A stretch of DNA of 64,000 nt from Clostridiales bacterium (GTDB lineage: Bacteria; Bacillota; Clostridia; Lachnospirales; CAG-274). How positions within the stretch are numbered: position 1 is the first letter of the stretch; each line of letters begins with the position of its first letter. The notes below the pieces were generated by a model. It made no database searches. It was not told the DNA's origin and saw only the letters and a program-made list of their open reading frames with translations. The position numbers were made by a program, and so were the translations under genes. This document shows, piece by piece, positions 52,565 through 60,842 of this stretch. The stretch is taken from NCBI GenBank assembly GCA_018371275.1, contig JAHALF010000003.1, positions 62,001 to 126,000 on the forward strand, in the 5' to 3' direction.

Positions 52565-54143
52565 AATATTTTTTATTATTTTTGTAGTTGTTATTTTATC
52601 TGGTTGTAGTAATATTATACCAGAAAAAGCAAGTACACAATCTAATAATGTAACAGAAGGTAACAAAGATATAAAAACTGAAGAAGTAAAAACAGAAACA
52701 CCAGTTGAAGGTGGTCAACTAATATTGTCTATGCGTATGCCAAAAACATTAAATCCGTTAGTAAATGAAGATGTAACAGTAGATAACATATTGAAACTTA
52801 TTTTTGAACCGTTATTTAATATAGATAGTGATACTTTAAAGCCAGTCCCTAATATAGCTAGTTCCTATTCTATGTCAGAAGATGGTAAGACAGTTTATAT
52901 AAATATTAGAGATGATATATATTGGCACGATGGTAATAAATTAACTGCTAAAGATGTTGTATTTTCTTTAGATACTATAAAGGCTACGCCAAATTCTTTG
53001 TATACAGGTGCTTTAAACAATGTATCATCATATAGTAACCAAGGGAATCAAGTTATCATAAACTATAAAGAGCCTTATAGTTTTTATATATACAATTTAT
53101 GTTTTCCTATTATACCTAGCCATTATTATAAAAATAGTCTAGATATAGAAAATAATAAAAGTCTAAAACCAGTAGGTAATAGTAGTTTTAAATATTCTAG
53201 TTATAGATTAGCAAATGAGCTTATACTAGAAAAGACAACATCTTTTAAAGGAACACCTTATATTGACACTATAAAAGTAATAGTAACATCAGATAGTCAG
53301 ACAGATTTATATGCCTTTGAAAAGAATGTAATAAATAGCTTAACTATAGATTTTTCTAACTGGGGTAACCTAAATTATAAAAGAGAAAAAATAAGCACAG
53401 GTATAACAAGTAACAACTTTGAATATTTAGGCTTTAATTTTGATAAACAAATATTTAAAAATATAGAGCTTAGAAAGGCAATAGCTTATTCTATACCTAA
53501 AGACGAAATAATAAAAAACATATATTTAGGTAATGGGCAGAAAACTTTAACGCCTATAAACCCTAAATCATTTTTATATTATAAAGAAATGGAAAACTAT
53601 GAGTACAATGTATCAAAAGCTATAGAGGCTTTAGGTAAAGCAAATCTTACAAAAGATATGACTAATTTTAATTTATTAGTTAATGAAGAAAATAAAGAAA
53701 GAGTAGAAATGGCAGAGATTATACAAAAAAGGTTATCACAAATAGGGCTTAATATTAATATTATAAAAAAGCCTTTTGAAGAGTATAAGCTAGATTTAGA
53801 AACAGGTAATTTTGATATGTTTTTAGCAGGTATAGATTTTGGAATAATACCTAATTTACAAAGTTTTTTAATGTCATCTGGTACAGGTGAAGGTGGTATT
53901 AATTATCAAAATTTTAAAGATTCTAAAATGGATTTTTTAGTTGGAAATATATATAATGCTACATCTGAAGAAGCTTTTATTAAAGCATCAGCAGATATGC
54001 AACAATATTTTGCAGAACAACTGCCAGTTGTAGGTATATTTTTTAAAGATCAAATTCTTCTTACAGATTATACTGTAAAGGGGGATAAAAAGCCTAATAT
54101 TTATAACCAGTTTAATAATATAGAGAAATGGTATATAGAATAG
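52551..54143 (+). CDS. Peptide-type ABC transporter substrate-binding lipoprotein (SBP_bac_5), orphan
   Basis: A 530-residue lipoprotein. The signal sequence ends in a LSGC lipobox at residues 17-20. After a Thr/Glu-rich linker, GGQLILSMRMPKTLNPLVNEDV and IFEPLFNID start the SBP_bac_5 (OppA/DppA) fold; DDIYWHDGNKLTAKDVVFSL, then IPSHYY, RKAIAYSIPKDEIIKNIYLG and FDMFLAGIDF follow. Such proteins bind oligopeptides, dipeptides or murein peptides at the outer membrane face. No permease or ATPase gene is adjacent. It overlaps the transglycosylase gene by 14 bases, hinting at muropeptide binding; that is inference. Confidence 0.88.
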   Translation: MKIYKIFFIIFVVVILSGCSNIIPEKASTQSNNVTEGNKDIKTEEVKTETPVEGGQLILSMRMPKTLNPLVNEDVTVDNILKLIFEPLFNIDSDTLKPVPNIASSYSMSEDGKTVYINIRDDIYWHDGNKLTAKDVVFSLDTIKATPNSLYTGALNNVSSYSNQGNQVIINYKEPYSFYIYNLCFPIIPSHYYKNSLDIENNKSLKPVGNSSFKYSSYRLANELILEKTTSFKGTPYIDTIKVIVTSDSQTDLYAFEKNVINSLTIDFSNWGNLNYKREKISTGITSNNFEYLGFNFDKQIFKNIELRKAIAYSIPKDEIIKNIYLGNGQKTLTPINPKSFLYYKEMENYEYNVSKAIEALGKANLTKDMTNFNLLVNEENKERVEMAEIIQKRLSQIGLNINIIKKPFEEYKLDLETGNFDMFLAGIDFGIIPNLQSFLMSSGTGEGGINYQNFKDSKMDFLVGNIYNATSEEAFIKASADMQQYFAEQLPVVGIFFKDQILLTDYTVKGDKKPNIYNQFNNIEKWYIE

Positions 54144-54153
54144 GAAGTGGAAA

Positions 54154-55050
54154 ATGATTAAAAAAAATTTTTTAACTGGAGAGTATGTTATTTATTCTTT
54201 AGATAGATTAAAAAGGCCACAAAGTATTAAAAAAGATATACTTATAACTCCAATAGAGATATGTCCTTTTTGTATAGAAAATAAACATATGATATGTAAT
54301 CCTATATATGCAAGCTTTAATGATGAAATAAGATTAATATATAACAAATATCCAATAATATATGATAATCAAGAAAGTTATGGCATACATTATGTATTAA
54401 TTGACACAAAAGACCATCAGAAAAATATAATAGACTATACAGATGAACATATGTTTTATTTAGTAAAATCTATAAAAGATATATTAAATATTTTATATGA
54501 AGATAAAAAACTTAAGTATGTCCAAGTTTTCAAAAATCAAGGTATAAATGCTGGTGCCTCTCAGTCTCATTCCCACTGGCAAGTATTAGGATTATCTGTA
54601 CTTCCTAATAAACAAAAATATATGTTAAACGCTCTAAAAAAATATGAAAGATATAATGGTAAGTGTTATTTTTGTAATATTAATTATAGTGATAACTTAG
54701 TATATGAAAATGATTATTTTTTAGCTTTTTGTCCTGATGATAGTTTATATTGTTATGAAATAAATATTATATCAAAAGAACATATTACTAATATTAGAAA
54801 TTTAGACGATATAATGTTAAATGAGTTAGGTATTATATTAAAAATATGTCTAATTAAATTAAATTTGATATATAGCAATTTAGACTATAATATAGCTATA
54901 TATAATGGCTTTAGGGATGAATATGAGTACCATTTTTTTATACAGATTATACCTAGAATAGGTAATTTTGGAGGATTTGAAGTTTCTACTGGTATGTTTG
55001 TAAATTCTGTTTTACCAAAAGATGCTGCAAAAAATTTACGACAAATATAG
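54154..55050 (+). CDS. GalT-like nucleotidyltransferase (HIT superfamily, DUF4931-type)
   Basis: A 298-residue protein with the layout of galactose-1-phosphate uridylyltransferase-like proteins. CPFCIENKHM near residue 38 is a CxxC zinc site. GASQSHSHWQVLGL near residue 134 contains HxHxQ, the nucleotide-transferring His motif. A second CYFC near residue 170 and EYHFFIQIIPR near residue 258 follow. The region around FRDEYEYHFF corresponds to the second HIT half. It may transfer a nucleotidyl group between sugar phosphates. Substrate unknown. The neighbours are a peptide-binding lipoprotein and ddl. Confidence 0.75.
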   Translation: MIKKNFLTGEYVIYSLDRLKRPQSIKKDILITPIEICPFCIENKHMICNPIYASFNDEIRLIYNKYPIIYDNQESYGIHYVLIDTKDHQKNIIDYTDEHMFYLVKSIKDILNILYEDKKLKYVQVFKNQGINAGASQSHSHWQVLGLSVLPNKQKYMLNALKKYERYNGKCYFCNINYSDNLVYENDYFLAFCPDDSLYCYEINIISKEHITNIRNLDDIMLNELGIILKICLIKLNLIYSNLDYNIAIYNGFRDEYEYHFFIQIIPRIGNFGGFEVSTGMFVNSVLPKDAAKNLRQI

Positions 55051-55071
55051 TTTATAGCTTGGGGGGATATT

Positions 55072-55989
55072 ATGAAGATTAACCTTATGATTTTAAAGGG
55101 TGGTATGTCTTTAGAAAGAGAAATATCTTTAAAGTCTTTTGAAAATGTTATAAAAAATATAGATGAGCAAAGGTATAATATATTAGATATTGATGTAAAG
55201 GATATAGATACACTTATAAATCATATAAAAGAGTTTAACCCGCATATTGTTTTAAACCTTATGCATGGTGGTATAGGTGAAGATGGAACTATACAAGCCC
55301 TTTTATCTAGTATAGGGGTAAAATATGTAGGGAGCAAGGCTTTATCAAGTGGTATATGTATGGATAAAAACCTCTCTAAAACTATATTAAAAGCAAATAA
55401 TATACCAATTATAGATTATGTTTATATAAAAAAAGATGAAAATCCATATTTATATAAAAATGAGATAGATGAGCTTATTTATCCTGTAATAGTTAAGCCC
55501 AATAAAGGTGGCTCTAGTATAGGAATAAAAGTTGCTAAAAATATAGATGAAGTTTTTAACATTATAGAAGATATAAAGACTTTAAATGATGACATTTTAA
55601 TAGAAAAATTTATAAATGGTAAAGAGGCTATATGTAGCCTTATCCAAAATAAAGATGGAATCCGTATTATGTCAATATTAGATATTAATCCAAAAAGTGA
55701 TATATTTGATTATAGTGCAAAATATGATGAAGATACTAATATATATTTTTCTAAACTACCTAAGTTTTTACAAACAATGATAGAAGAAGTTGCAAAAAAA
55801 ACTTTTAATGTTTTAAACTGTGAAGGATATGCTAATATAGATTTTATTATAAAAGATGATGATATATATGTTTTAGAAGTAAATACAATACCAGGACTTA
55901 CTAATAAAAGTTTACTACCTAAAGCTATAAATTTATCAAAGGATACTTTAAAAGACTTTTTAAACGAAATTATAGATTTTGCAATATAG
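55072..55989 (+). CDS. ddl: D-alanine--D-alanine ligase
   Basis: A 305-residue ATP-grasp enzyme. GGMSLEREISLKSF near residue 11 holds the first D-Ala Glu; LMHGGIGEDGTIQALL near residue 64, YPVIVKPNKGGSSIGIKVA near residue 140 (P-loop-like), and DFIIKDDDIYVLEVNTIPGLTNKSLLPKA near residue 260 with the metal-binding Glu and Asn. It makes the D-Ala-D-Ala end of peptidoglycan precursors. Whether it is a D-Ala-D-Lac or D-Ala-D-Ser variant cannot be judged safely; its size and ordinary context favour Ddl. Confidence 0.94.
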   Translation: MKINLMILKGGMSLEREISLKSFENVIKNIDEQRYNILDIDVKDIDTLINHIKEFNPHIVLNLMHGGIGEDGTIQALLSSIGVKYVGSKALSSGICMDKNLSKTILKANNIPIIDYVYIKKDENPYLYKNEIDELIYPVIVKPNKGGSSIGIKVAKNIDEVFNIIEDIKTLNDDILIEKFINGKEAICSLIQNKDGIRIMSILDINPKSDIFDYSAKYDEDTNIYFSKLPKFLQTMIEEVAKKTFNVLNCEGYANIDFIIKDDDIYVLEVNTIPGLTNKSLLPKAINLSKDTLKDFLNEIIDFAI

Positions 55990-56016
55990 TATATTACAAC
56001 AGAAGGCGGTGTTTTT

Positions 56017-56376
56017 ATGAAACAAAAGATAATGATGTTGTTAGGGATAAGTTTGTTTATATTATTTTTGGTTGGAACTATAATTAGTTCATCAAGAAAT
56101 AGCATAAGTATAAGAACAAATGGTGGAAATGGTAGAGGCATTACTATTAATAATAAAAATAATAGTAATGATGGTAGTCATAAAAACAATAAAAATGCTA
56201 ATTTAAAAAGTACATTAAAAGGTAATGGAAGTGGACAAGGTGATGAAGGTAGTATAGATTATTTTATGATAGCTATTATATGTTTATTATTAGCAACAGG
56301 TATGTCTATTATTTTAATAATAGTTTTAGTAATATTTTTAATTTTTAGGCATAAAAATAAGTATAAAACAATTTAA
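56017..56376 (+). CDS. Small two-helix membrane protein with Asn/Gly-rich loop
   Basis: A 119-residue protein. One membrane helix lies near residues 6-27 and a second near 88-111, with a short basic tail (RHKNKYKTI). The 60 residues between them are rich in Asn, Gly, Lys and Ser (GGNGRGITINNKNNSNDG; KGNGSGQGDEG), so disordered and probably extracellular if the first helix is a signal-anchor. No family recognised. It has a Shine-Dalgarno GAAGGCGG and follows ddl by 27 bases. Confidence 0.55.
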   Translation: MKQKIMMLLGISLFILFLVGTIISSSRNSISIRTNGGNGRGITINNKNNSNDGSHKNNKNANLKSTLKGNGSGQGDEGSIDYFMIAIICLLLATGMSIILIIVLVIFLIFRHKNKYKTI

Positions 56377-56386
56377 AGATAATATA

Positions 56387-56415
56387 TTGACATAAAAATA
56401 TTTAGATGTTATTAT
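56387..56415 (+). promoter_or_regulatory. Promoter of lysine-riboswitch leader
   Basis: TTGACA at 56387-56392, 17-base spacer, TATTAT at 56410-56415. Transcription would start around 56422, just at the 5' end of the aptamer. Confidence 0.75.
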
Positions 56416-56424
56416 ATAAAAAAT

Positions 56425-56590
56425 GATAGAGGTGCGTTTTTTATAAGTAAGTATGTAGATGTATTTAGGTACAAAAGAAATATACTAAAAGGAAAAAATG
56501 CCGAAGGATTAAAATACCTAAATATTTTAACCCTGGTTGTATTAGTTAAAAGCTGTATGACTGTCGTCTTTTCTGACGGAGAGCTATCTG
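56425..56590 (+). ncRNA. Lysine riboswitch (L box) aptamer
   Basis: The conserved L-box landmarks occur in order: GATAGAGGTGCG at the 5' end, AGTA..., GCCGAAGGA near 56501, CCCTGG near 56531, ACTGTCGTC near 56560, and GGAGAGCTATC at the 3' end. The last pairs with the 5' GATAG to close P1. It sits upstream of asd-dapA-dapB, so lysine should repress diaminopimelate/lysine synthesis. Aptamer assignment is firm by sequence pattern; limits are approximate. Confidence 0.95.
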
Positions 56591-56646
56591 AAAGTTAGAA
56601 CAATTGTATCCTTTATTAGCCTTTTGGCTAGTTCTATAAAATTTTC

Positions 56647-56671
56647 AGACTGGCTTTTTAGTCAGTCTTTT
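56647..56671 (+). terminator. Riboswitch expression-platform terminator
   Basis: AGACTGGCT (56647-56655) pairs with AGTCAGTCT (56660-56668, one G-T pair), TTTT loop, then TTT. It lies between aptamer and asd Shine-Dalgarno. A smaller TAGCC/GGCTA hairpin before it may belong to the alternative fold. Lysine-dependent termination is expected. Confidence 0.8.
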
Positions 56672-56697
56672 ATATTATGTTTTAGGAGAGAATATTT

Positions 56698-57696
56698 ATG
56701 AAAAAAGTTGATTTGGCTGTTGTTGGTGTTACGGGTATGGTTGGAAGAACTTTCTTAAAAGTTTTAGAAGAAAAAAATTTGCCTATAAATAATTTTTATG
56801 TATTTGCTTCTAAAAGAAGCGCAGGCAGGAAAATAACTTTTAATGGTAAAGAATATGAAGTGGAAGAGCTTAAAGAAGATTCTTTTGATAGGGGAATAGA
56901 CATAGCATTATTTTCTGCAGGTGGAGAAACAAGCCGTATATATGCTCCAATAGCAGCTAGCAAAGGCTGTATTGTAATAGATAACAGTTCACAATTTAGA
57001 ATGGATAAAGAAGTGCCACTTGTTGTACCAGAGGTAAATCCAGAAGATATTGCTAAAAATAAAGGTATTATAGCAAACCCTAACTGTTCTACTATACAAG
57101 CAGTTGTTGCCTTAAAACCTTTAAATGATAAATATAAAATAAAAAGAATAGTATATTCTACTTATCAAGCAGTTTCTGGTGCTGGTAGAGCTGGTGTTTT
57201 AGATTTGCAAAATGGATTAAAAGGGGAAGAACCTAAAATGTTTTTACACCCAATAGCAAATAATTGTATACCACATATTGATAATTTTTTAGATAATGGA
57301 TATACAAAAGAAGAAATGAAAATGATAAATGAAACTAGAAAAATATTACATAATGATAATTTAAAAATTACAGCTACTACTGTTCGTGTACCAGTAGAAA
57401 ATTCCCATAGCGAATCTATAAATGTAGAGTTTTATGAGCAGTTTGATATTAATGAGTTAATAGAAGAATTAGAAAATATGAAAGGTGTTGTAGTTTTAAA
57501 TGATTATACAAAAAATCAATATCCTTTAGCTACAATATCTAACGGGACAGACGAAGTTTACATAGGAAGAATAAGACGTGATGAAAGCCTAGATAATGGT
57601 ATAAATATGTTTGTTGTGGCGGATAACATAAGAAAAGGTGCAGCTTCTAATGCTGTTCAAATAGCTGAATATATTATAAAAAATGAAATGATTTAA
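56698..57696 (+). CDS. asd: Aspartate-semialdehyde dehydrogenase
   Basis: A 332-residue enzyme. NADP-binding GVTGMVGRTFLKVLEE is near residue 10, ASKRSAGR near residue 38, the catalytic Cys in NPNCSTIQAV near residue 125, the QAVSGAG segment, and RVPVENSHSES near residue 236. It reduces aspartyl phosphate to aspartate semialdehyde, the branch point for lysine, DAP, threonine and methionine. It is the first gene behind the lysine riboswitch, and dapA follows 39 bases downstream. Confidence 0.96.
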   Translation: MKKVDLAVVGVTGMVGRTFLKVLEEKNLPINNFYVFASKRSAGRKITFNGKEYEVEELKEDSFDRGIDIALFSAGGETSRIYAPIAASKGCIVIDNSSQFRMDKEVPLVVPEVNPEDIAKNKGIIANPNCSTIQAVVALKPLNDKYKIKRIVYSTYQAVSGAGRAGVLDLQNGLKGEEPKMFLHPIANNCIPHIDNFLDNGYTKEEMKMINETRKILHNDNLKITATTVRVPVENSHSESINVEFYEQFDINELIEELENMKGVVVLNDYTKNQYPLATISNGTDEVYIGRIRRDESLDNGINMFVVADNIRKGAASNAVQIAEYIIKNEMI

Positions 57697-57735
57697 AATA
57701 AATAATTTAAGAACCAATAAAAGAGGTGTATAAAA

Positions 57736-58620
57736 ATGAGTATTTTTACAGGGTCAGGTGTTGCAATAGTAACCCCTTTTAAGGAAGATAAGACAGTAGA
57801 TTTTGTAGCATTTGAAAAGCTTATAAATTTTCAAATAGAAAATGACACAGATGCTATTATTGTATGTGGCACAACAGGTGAGCCTAGCACTTTAACAGAA
57901 GAAGAACGTTTTGAAGTTATTAAATTTTGTGTAGATAAGGTTGCAAAGCGTGTTCCTGTTATAGCTGGTGCAGGTTGTAATGACACAATGCAAAGTGTTA
58001 AAATGTGTAAAAGATGTGAAGAAATAGGTGTAGATGGACTTTTAATAGTTACTCCTTATTATAATAAAACAACTCAAAAAGGTATTATAAATCATTATAA
58101 AATAATAGCAGAAAGTGTAAAATTACCTATTATACTTTATAATGTTCCTTCTAGAACAGGACTTAATATTTTGCCAAAAACTGTTTTAGAATTATCAAAA
58201 GTAGATAACATTGTAGGTATAAAAGAGGCTAGCGGAAATATATCCCAAATAGTTGAAATAGCTAGTATATGCAAAGAAGACTTTTATATATATTCTGGTA
58301 ATGATAACCAAATTTTACCTATACTATCTATTGGCGGCAAAGGTGTAATATCTGTTATGGCTAATATTATACCTAAAGATACTCATAATATTATACAAAA
58401 ATTTCTTGATAATGATTTTGAAGAAAGTAAAAAAATACAGCTTTTATCAGTAGAGCTTGCTAGTGCTTTATTTTGTGAAGTTAGCCCTATCCCTGTGAAA
58501 ACAGCTCTTGAAATTATGGGATATGGAAAAGCATATTTTAGAGAACCTCTTATAGATATGGAACCAGATAATATTATAGTTTTAAAAAATGCTATGAAAA
58601 ACTATGGGTTAATAAAATAG
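57736..58620 (+). CDS. dapA: 4-hydroxy-tetrahydrodipicolinate synthase
   Basis: A 294-residue TIM-barrel lyase. IVCGTTGEPSTLTEEE near residue 42, VTPYYNKTTQKGI near residue 105 with the catalytic Tyr, LYNVPSRTG near residue 134, and the Schiff-base Lys in VGIKEASGN near residue 161 are all present. It condenses pyruvate and aspartate semialdehyde. Downstream of asd and upstream of dapB. The AGAGGTG Shine-Dalgarno is well placed. Confidence 0.96.
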   Translation: MSIFTGSGVAIVTPFKEDKTVDFVAFEKLINFQIENDTDAIIVCGTTGEPSTLTEEERFEVIKFCVDKVAKRVPVIAGAGCNDTMQSVKMCKRCEEIGVDGLLIVTPYYNKTTQKGIINHYKIIAESVKLPIILYNVPSRTGLNILPKTVLELSKVDNIVGIKEASGNISQIVEIASICKEDFYIYSGNDNQILPILSIGGKGVISVMANIIPKDTHNIIQKFLDNDFEESKKIQLLSVELASALFCEVSPIPVKTALEIMGYGKAYFREPLIDMEPDNIIVLKNAMKNYGLIK

Positions 58621-58647
58621 CATAATTTATATATTTTAAATGTTTAT

Positions 58648-58676
58648 TAGCCTATTCTAATTTTTAGGATAGGCTA
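58648..58676 (+). repeat. Inverted repeat between dapA and dapB
   Basis: TAGCCTAT (58648-58655) pairs with ATAGGCTA (58669-58676), with CTAA/TTAG extending the stem after one mismatch. No U-tract on either strand. Likely an mRNA hairpin affecting stability or partial read-through. Confidence 0.6.
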
Positions 58677-58706
58677 CATTAAAAATAACAATGAAAAGGT
58701 GATAAT

Positions 58707-59465
58707 ATGATAAAAATAATAATGCACGGTTGTAATGGAAAAATGGGACAAGCTATATGTAAAATAGTAGAAGAAGATAAAAATAGCGAAATTGTGGCAG
58801 GTGTAGATATAAACCCTAATAATGCACCTTTCCCTACTTTTACAGATATAAATGATTGTAATATAGAGGCAGATGTTATAATAGATTTTTCTACGGCAAC
58901 AGCTGTTGATAGACTTATAGATTATTGTTTAAATAAAAAAATGCCAGTTGTTATATGTACCACTGGTATTAATGATGAAACTATTAAAAAAATAGAAGAT
59001 GCATCTAAACATATACCAGTTTTTAAATCTGCCAATATGAGCCTTGGTATTAACCTTATAGCTAGTTTATTAAAAAAAGCATCTGCTATATTAGATGAAA
59101 ATGGCTTTGATATAGAAATAATAGAAAAGCATCATAATCAAAAAATAGATGCTCCTAGTGGTACAGCATTATTACTTGCTGATGCTATAAACGAGTCTAT
59201 GGATAATAAATTTGATTATGTGTATGATAGAAGTCAAGTAAGAGAGAAAAGAAGTAATAAAGAAATAGGCATATCTGCTATTAGAGGTGGAAATATTGTT
59301 GGTGAGCATTCTGTTATATATGCTGGAAAAGACGAAATAATAGAATTTACTCATTTTGCACATTCTAAAGAGGTATTTGCAATAGGTGCAGTAAAAGCTA
59401 GTAAGTTTTTAGCTAATAAACCTGCTGGTAAATATGATATGCAAGATATAATGGATAGTTTATAA
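58707..59465 (+). CDS. dapB: 4-hydroxy-tetrahydrodipicolinate reductase
   Basis: A 252-residue reductase. NAD(P)-binding GCNGKMGQAICKIV is near residue 8; VVICTTGI, SANMSLGINL and the substrate motif EIIEKHHNQKIDAPSGTALL near residue 140 follow, with RGGNIVGEHSV near residue 196. It completes the three-enzyme start of the DAP/lysine pathway here. DAP is also the wall cross-link residue in many Clostridia. AAAGGTG Shine-Dalgarno; a terminator follows directly. Confidence 0.96.
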   Translation: MIKIIMHGCNGKMGQAICKIVEEDKNSEIVAGVDINPNNAPFPTFTDINDCNIEADVIIDFSTATAVDRLIDYCLNKKMPVVICTTGINDETIKKIEDASKHIPVFKSANMSLGINLIASLLKKASAILDENGFDIEIIEKHHNQKIDAPSGTALLLADAINESMDNKFDYVYDRSQVREKRSNKEIGISAIRGGNIVGEHSVIYAGKDEIIEFTHFAHSKEVFAIGAVKASKFLANKPAGKYDMQDIMDSL

Positions 59466-59470
59466 TTTTT

Positions 59471-59496
59471 GACAGCTAGAAATAGCTGTCTTTTTT
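59471..59496 (+). terminator. Rho-independent terminator after dapB
   Basis: GACAGCTA (59471-59478), loop GAAA, TAGCTGTC (59483-59490), then six T. A textbook GNRA-type-loop terminator. Confidence 0.92.
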
Positions 59497-59548
59497 ATTA
59501 TTAAAATTAAGGTATGGATTTTTATTTATATAATTTAAAAAATAGATA

Positions 59549-59577
59549 TTGACAAAATTTTGAAAATCGTATATAGT
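59549..59577 (+). promoter_or_regulatory. Promoter of GntR-ABC operon
   Basis: TTGACA at 59549-59554, 17-base spacer, TATAGT at 59572-59577, about 35 bases before the GTG start. Confidence 0.75.
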
Positions 59578-59596
59578 GTACATATAAAATATATAC
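59569..59596. promoter_or_regulatory. Candidate GntR operator
   Basis: GTATATA (59569-59575), 14 bases, TATATAC (59590-59596), an inverted repeat covering the -10 and start site. A palindromic TGTACA lies inside it. The position suits autorepression by the GntR protein encoded just downstream. Confidence 0.45.
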
Positions 59597-59611
59597 AGTG
59601 GGAGGTTATAT

Positions 59612-59986
59612 GTGGAAATAATTATATCAAATAGCTCGGGTAAGCCAATTTATGAACAAATAGCTTATAAAATAAGAATGGAAATTTTAAATGGAACTTT
59701 GAAAGAGGGGGATAATTTACCTTCTATAAGGGCATTAGCAAAAGATTTAAAAGTAAGCGTTATTACAACAAAGAGGGCATATGAAGATTTGCAAAAAGAA
59801 GGATTTATATCTACTGTTTCTGGAAAAGGCACTTTTGTTTCTTGTACTAATAAAGAAAGATTAAAAGAGCAAAATTTTAAAATTGTAGAGAAAAGTCTTA
59901 CAGAGTGTATATTTATTGCTAAAGCATCTGGTATTACATTAGATGAATTTAGAGAAATTGTTAATATTATTTTTGAGGAGGAGTAG
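59612..59986 (+). CDS. GntR-family regulator, YtrA subfamily
   Basis: A 124-residue regulator starting at GTG 59612 behind GGGAGG. The winged helix is standard: GKPIYEQIAYKIRMEILNGTLKEGDNLPSIRALAKDLKVSVITTKRAYEDLQKEGFI, then SGKGTFVS. Only a short helical C-terminus of about 45 residues follows, which is the YtrA subfamily layout. YtrA-type proteins usually repress the ABC transporter operon they precede, as here. Ligand probably a wall-active antibiotic or other envelope stress; that is inference. Confidence 0.9.
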   Translation: MEIIISNSSGKPIYEQIAYKIRMEILNGTLKEGDNLPSIRALAKDLKVSVITTKRAYEDLQKEGFISTVSGKGTFVSCTNKERLKEQNFKIVEKSLTECIFIAKASGITLDEFREIVNIIFEEE

Positions 59987-59987
59987 T

Positions 59988-60842
59988 ATGGAAAATATAT
60001 TAGAAGTTAGAAATTTAACTAAAAAATATAAAGATGTAGGTATAGAAAATATTACTTTTAATGTGCCAAAGGGGAGCATTGTTGGGTTTATAGGTAGAAA
60101 TGGTGCTGGTAAAACAACTACAATAAAAACAATATTAGATATATCAAAAAAAGATAGTGGAGAAGTTGTTATATTAGGGGATAGTGAGCTTACAATAGAA
60201 ACGAAAAATAATATAGGGGTAGTTTTTGACGGGGATACTTTTCCAGAAATATTAAACATAATAAAGCTTAATAAAATACTTAAAAATATTTATAAAAACT
60301 GGAATGAAGAAGTATTTTTTAAATATGTTGAAAAGCTTGATTTACCTACTAATAAAAAACTTAAACAATTTTCTAAAGGTATGAAAACAAAGTTATCTAT
60401 AATAGTAAGTTTAAGCTATAATGCCAAGCTTTTAATTTTAGATGAACCTACAAGTGGTTTAGACCCTGTTGTTAGAGATGAAATTTTAGACATATTTTTA
60501 GATTTTATGCAAGATGAGAATAAAGGTATTTTAGTATCTTCACATATTACAAGTGATTTAGAAAAAGTAGCAGATTATATAGTTTTTATAGATAAAGGTA
60601 AGGTTATATTTTTTGAAAGTAAAGATAAAATAATTTATGAATATGGCATATTAAAATGTAGTGAGGACGATTTGGACAAAATTGATAAAGGTTGTATTTT
60701 AAAGAAAATAAAGAAAGGTTATGGTTATGATGCTATTGTAAATAATAAAGAAGAAATAAAACAACAATATCCTAATTTAGTTATTGACAATTGTACAATA
60801 GATGAGTTAATGGTTATATATACAAAGGGGGATAATTTATGA
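59988..60842 (+). CDS. ABC-2-type transporter ATPase
   Basis: A 284-residue ABC ATPase. Walker A is GFIGRNGAGKTTTIKT near residue 36, the signature is the degenerate FSKGMKTKLSIIVSL near residue 130, Walker B LLILDEPTSGLDP near residue 150, and SSHITSDLEKVADYI holds the switch His. The FSKGM signature is usual for exporter ATPases of the YtrB/EcsA/BcrA type. ATG 59988 overlaps nothing and has GAGGAGGAG upstream. It pairs with two small permeases and the GntR gene 1 base upstream. Confidence 0.92.
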   Translation: MENILEVRNLTKKYKDVGIENITFNVPKGSIVGFIGRNGAGKTTTIKTILDISKKDSGEVVILGDSELTIETKNNIGVVFDGDTFPEILNIIKLNKILKNIYKNWNEEVFFKYVEKLDLPTNKKLKQFSKGMKTKLSIIVSLSYNAKLLILDEPTSGLDPVVRDEILDIFLDFMQDENKGILVSSHITSDLEKVADYIVFIDKGKVIFFESKDKIIYEYGILKCSEDDLDKIDKGCILKKIKKGYGYDAIVNNKEEIKQQYPNLVIDNCTIDELMVIYTKGDNL

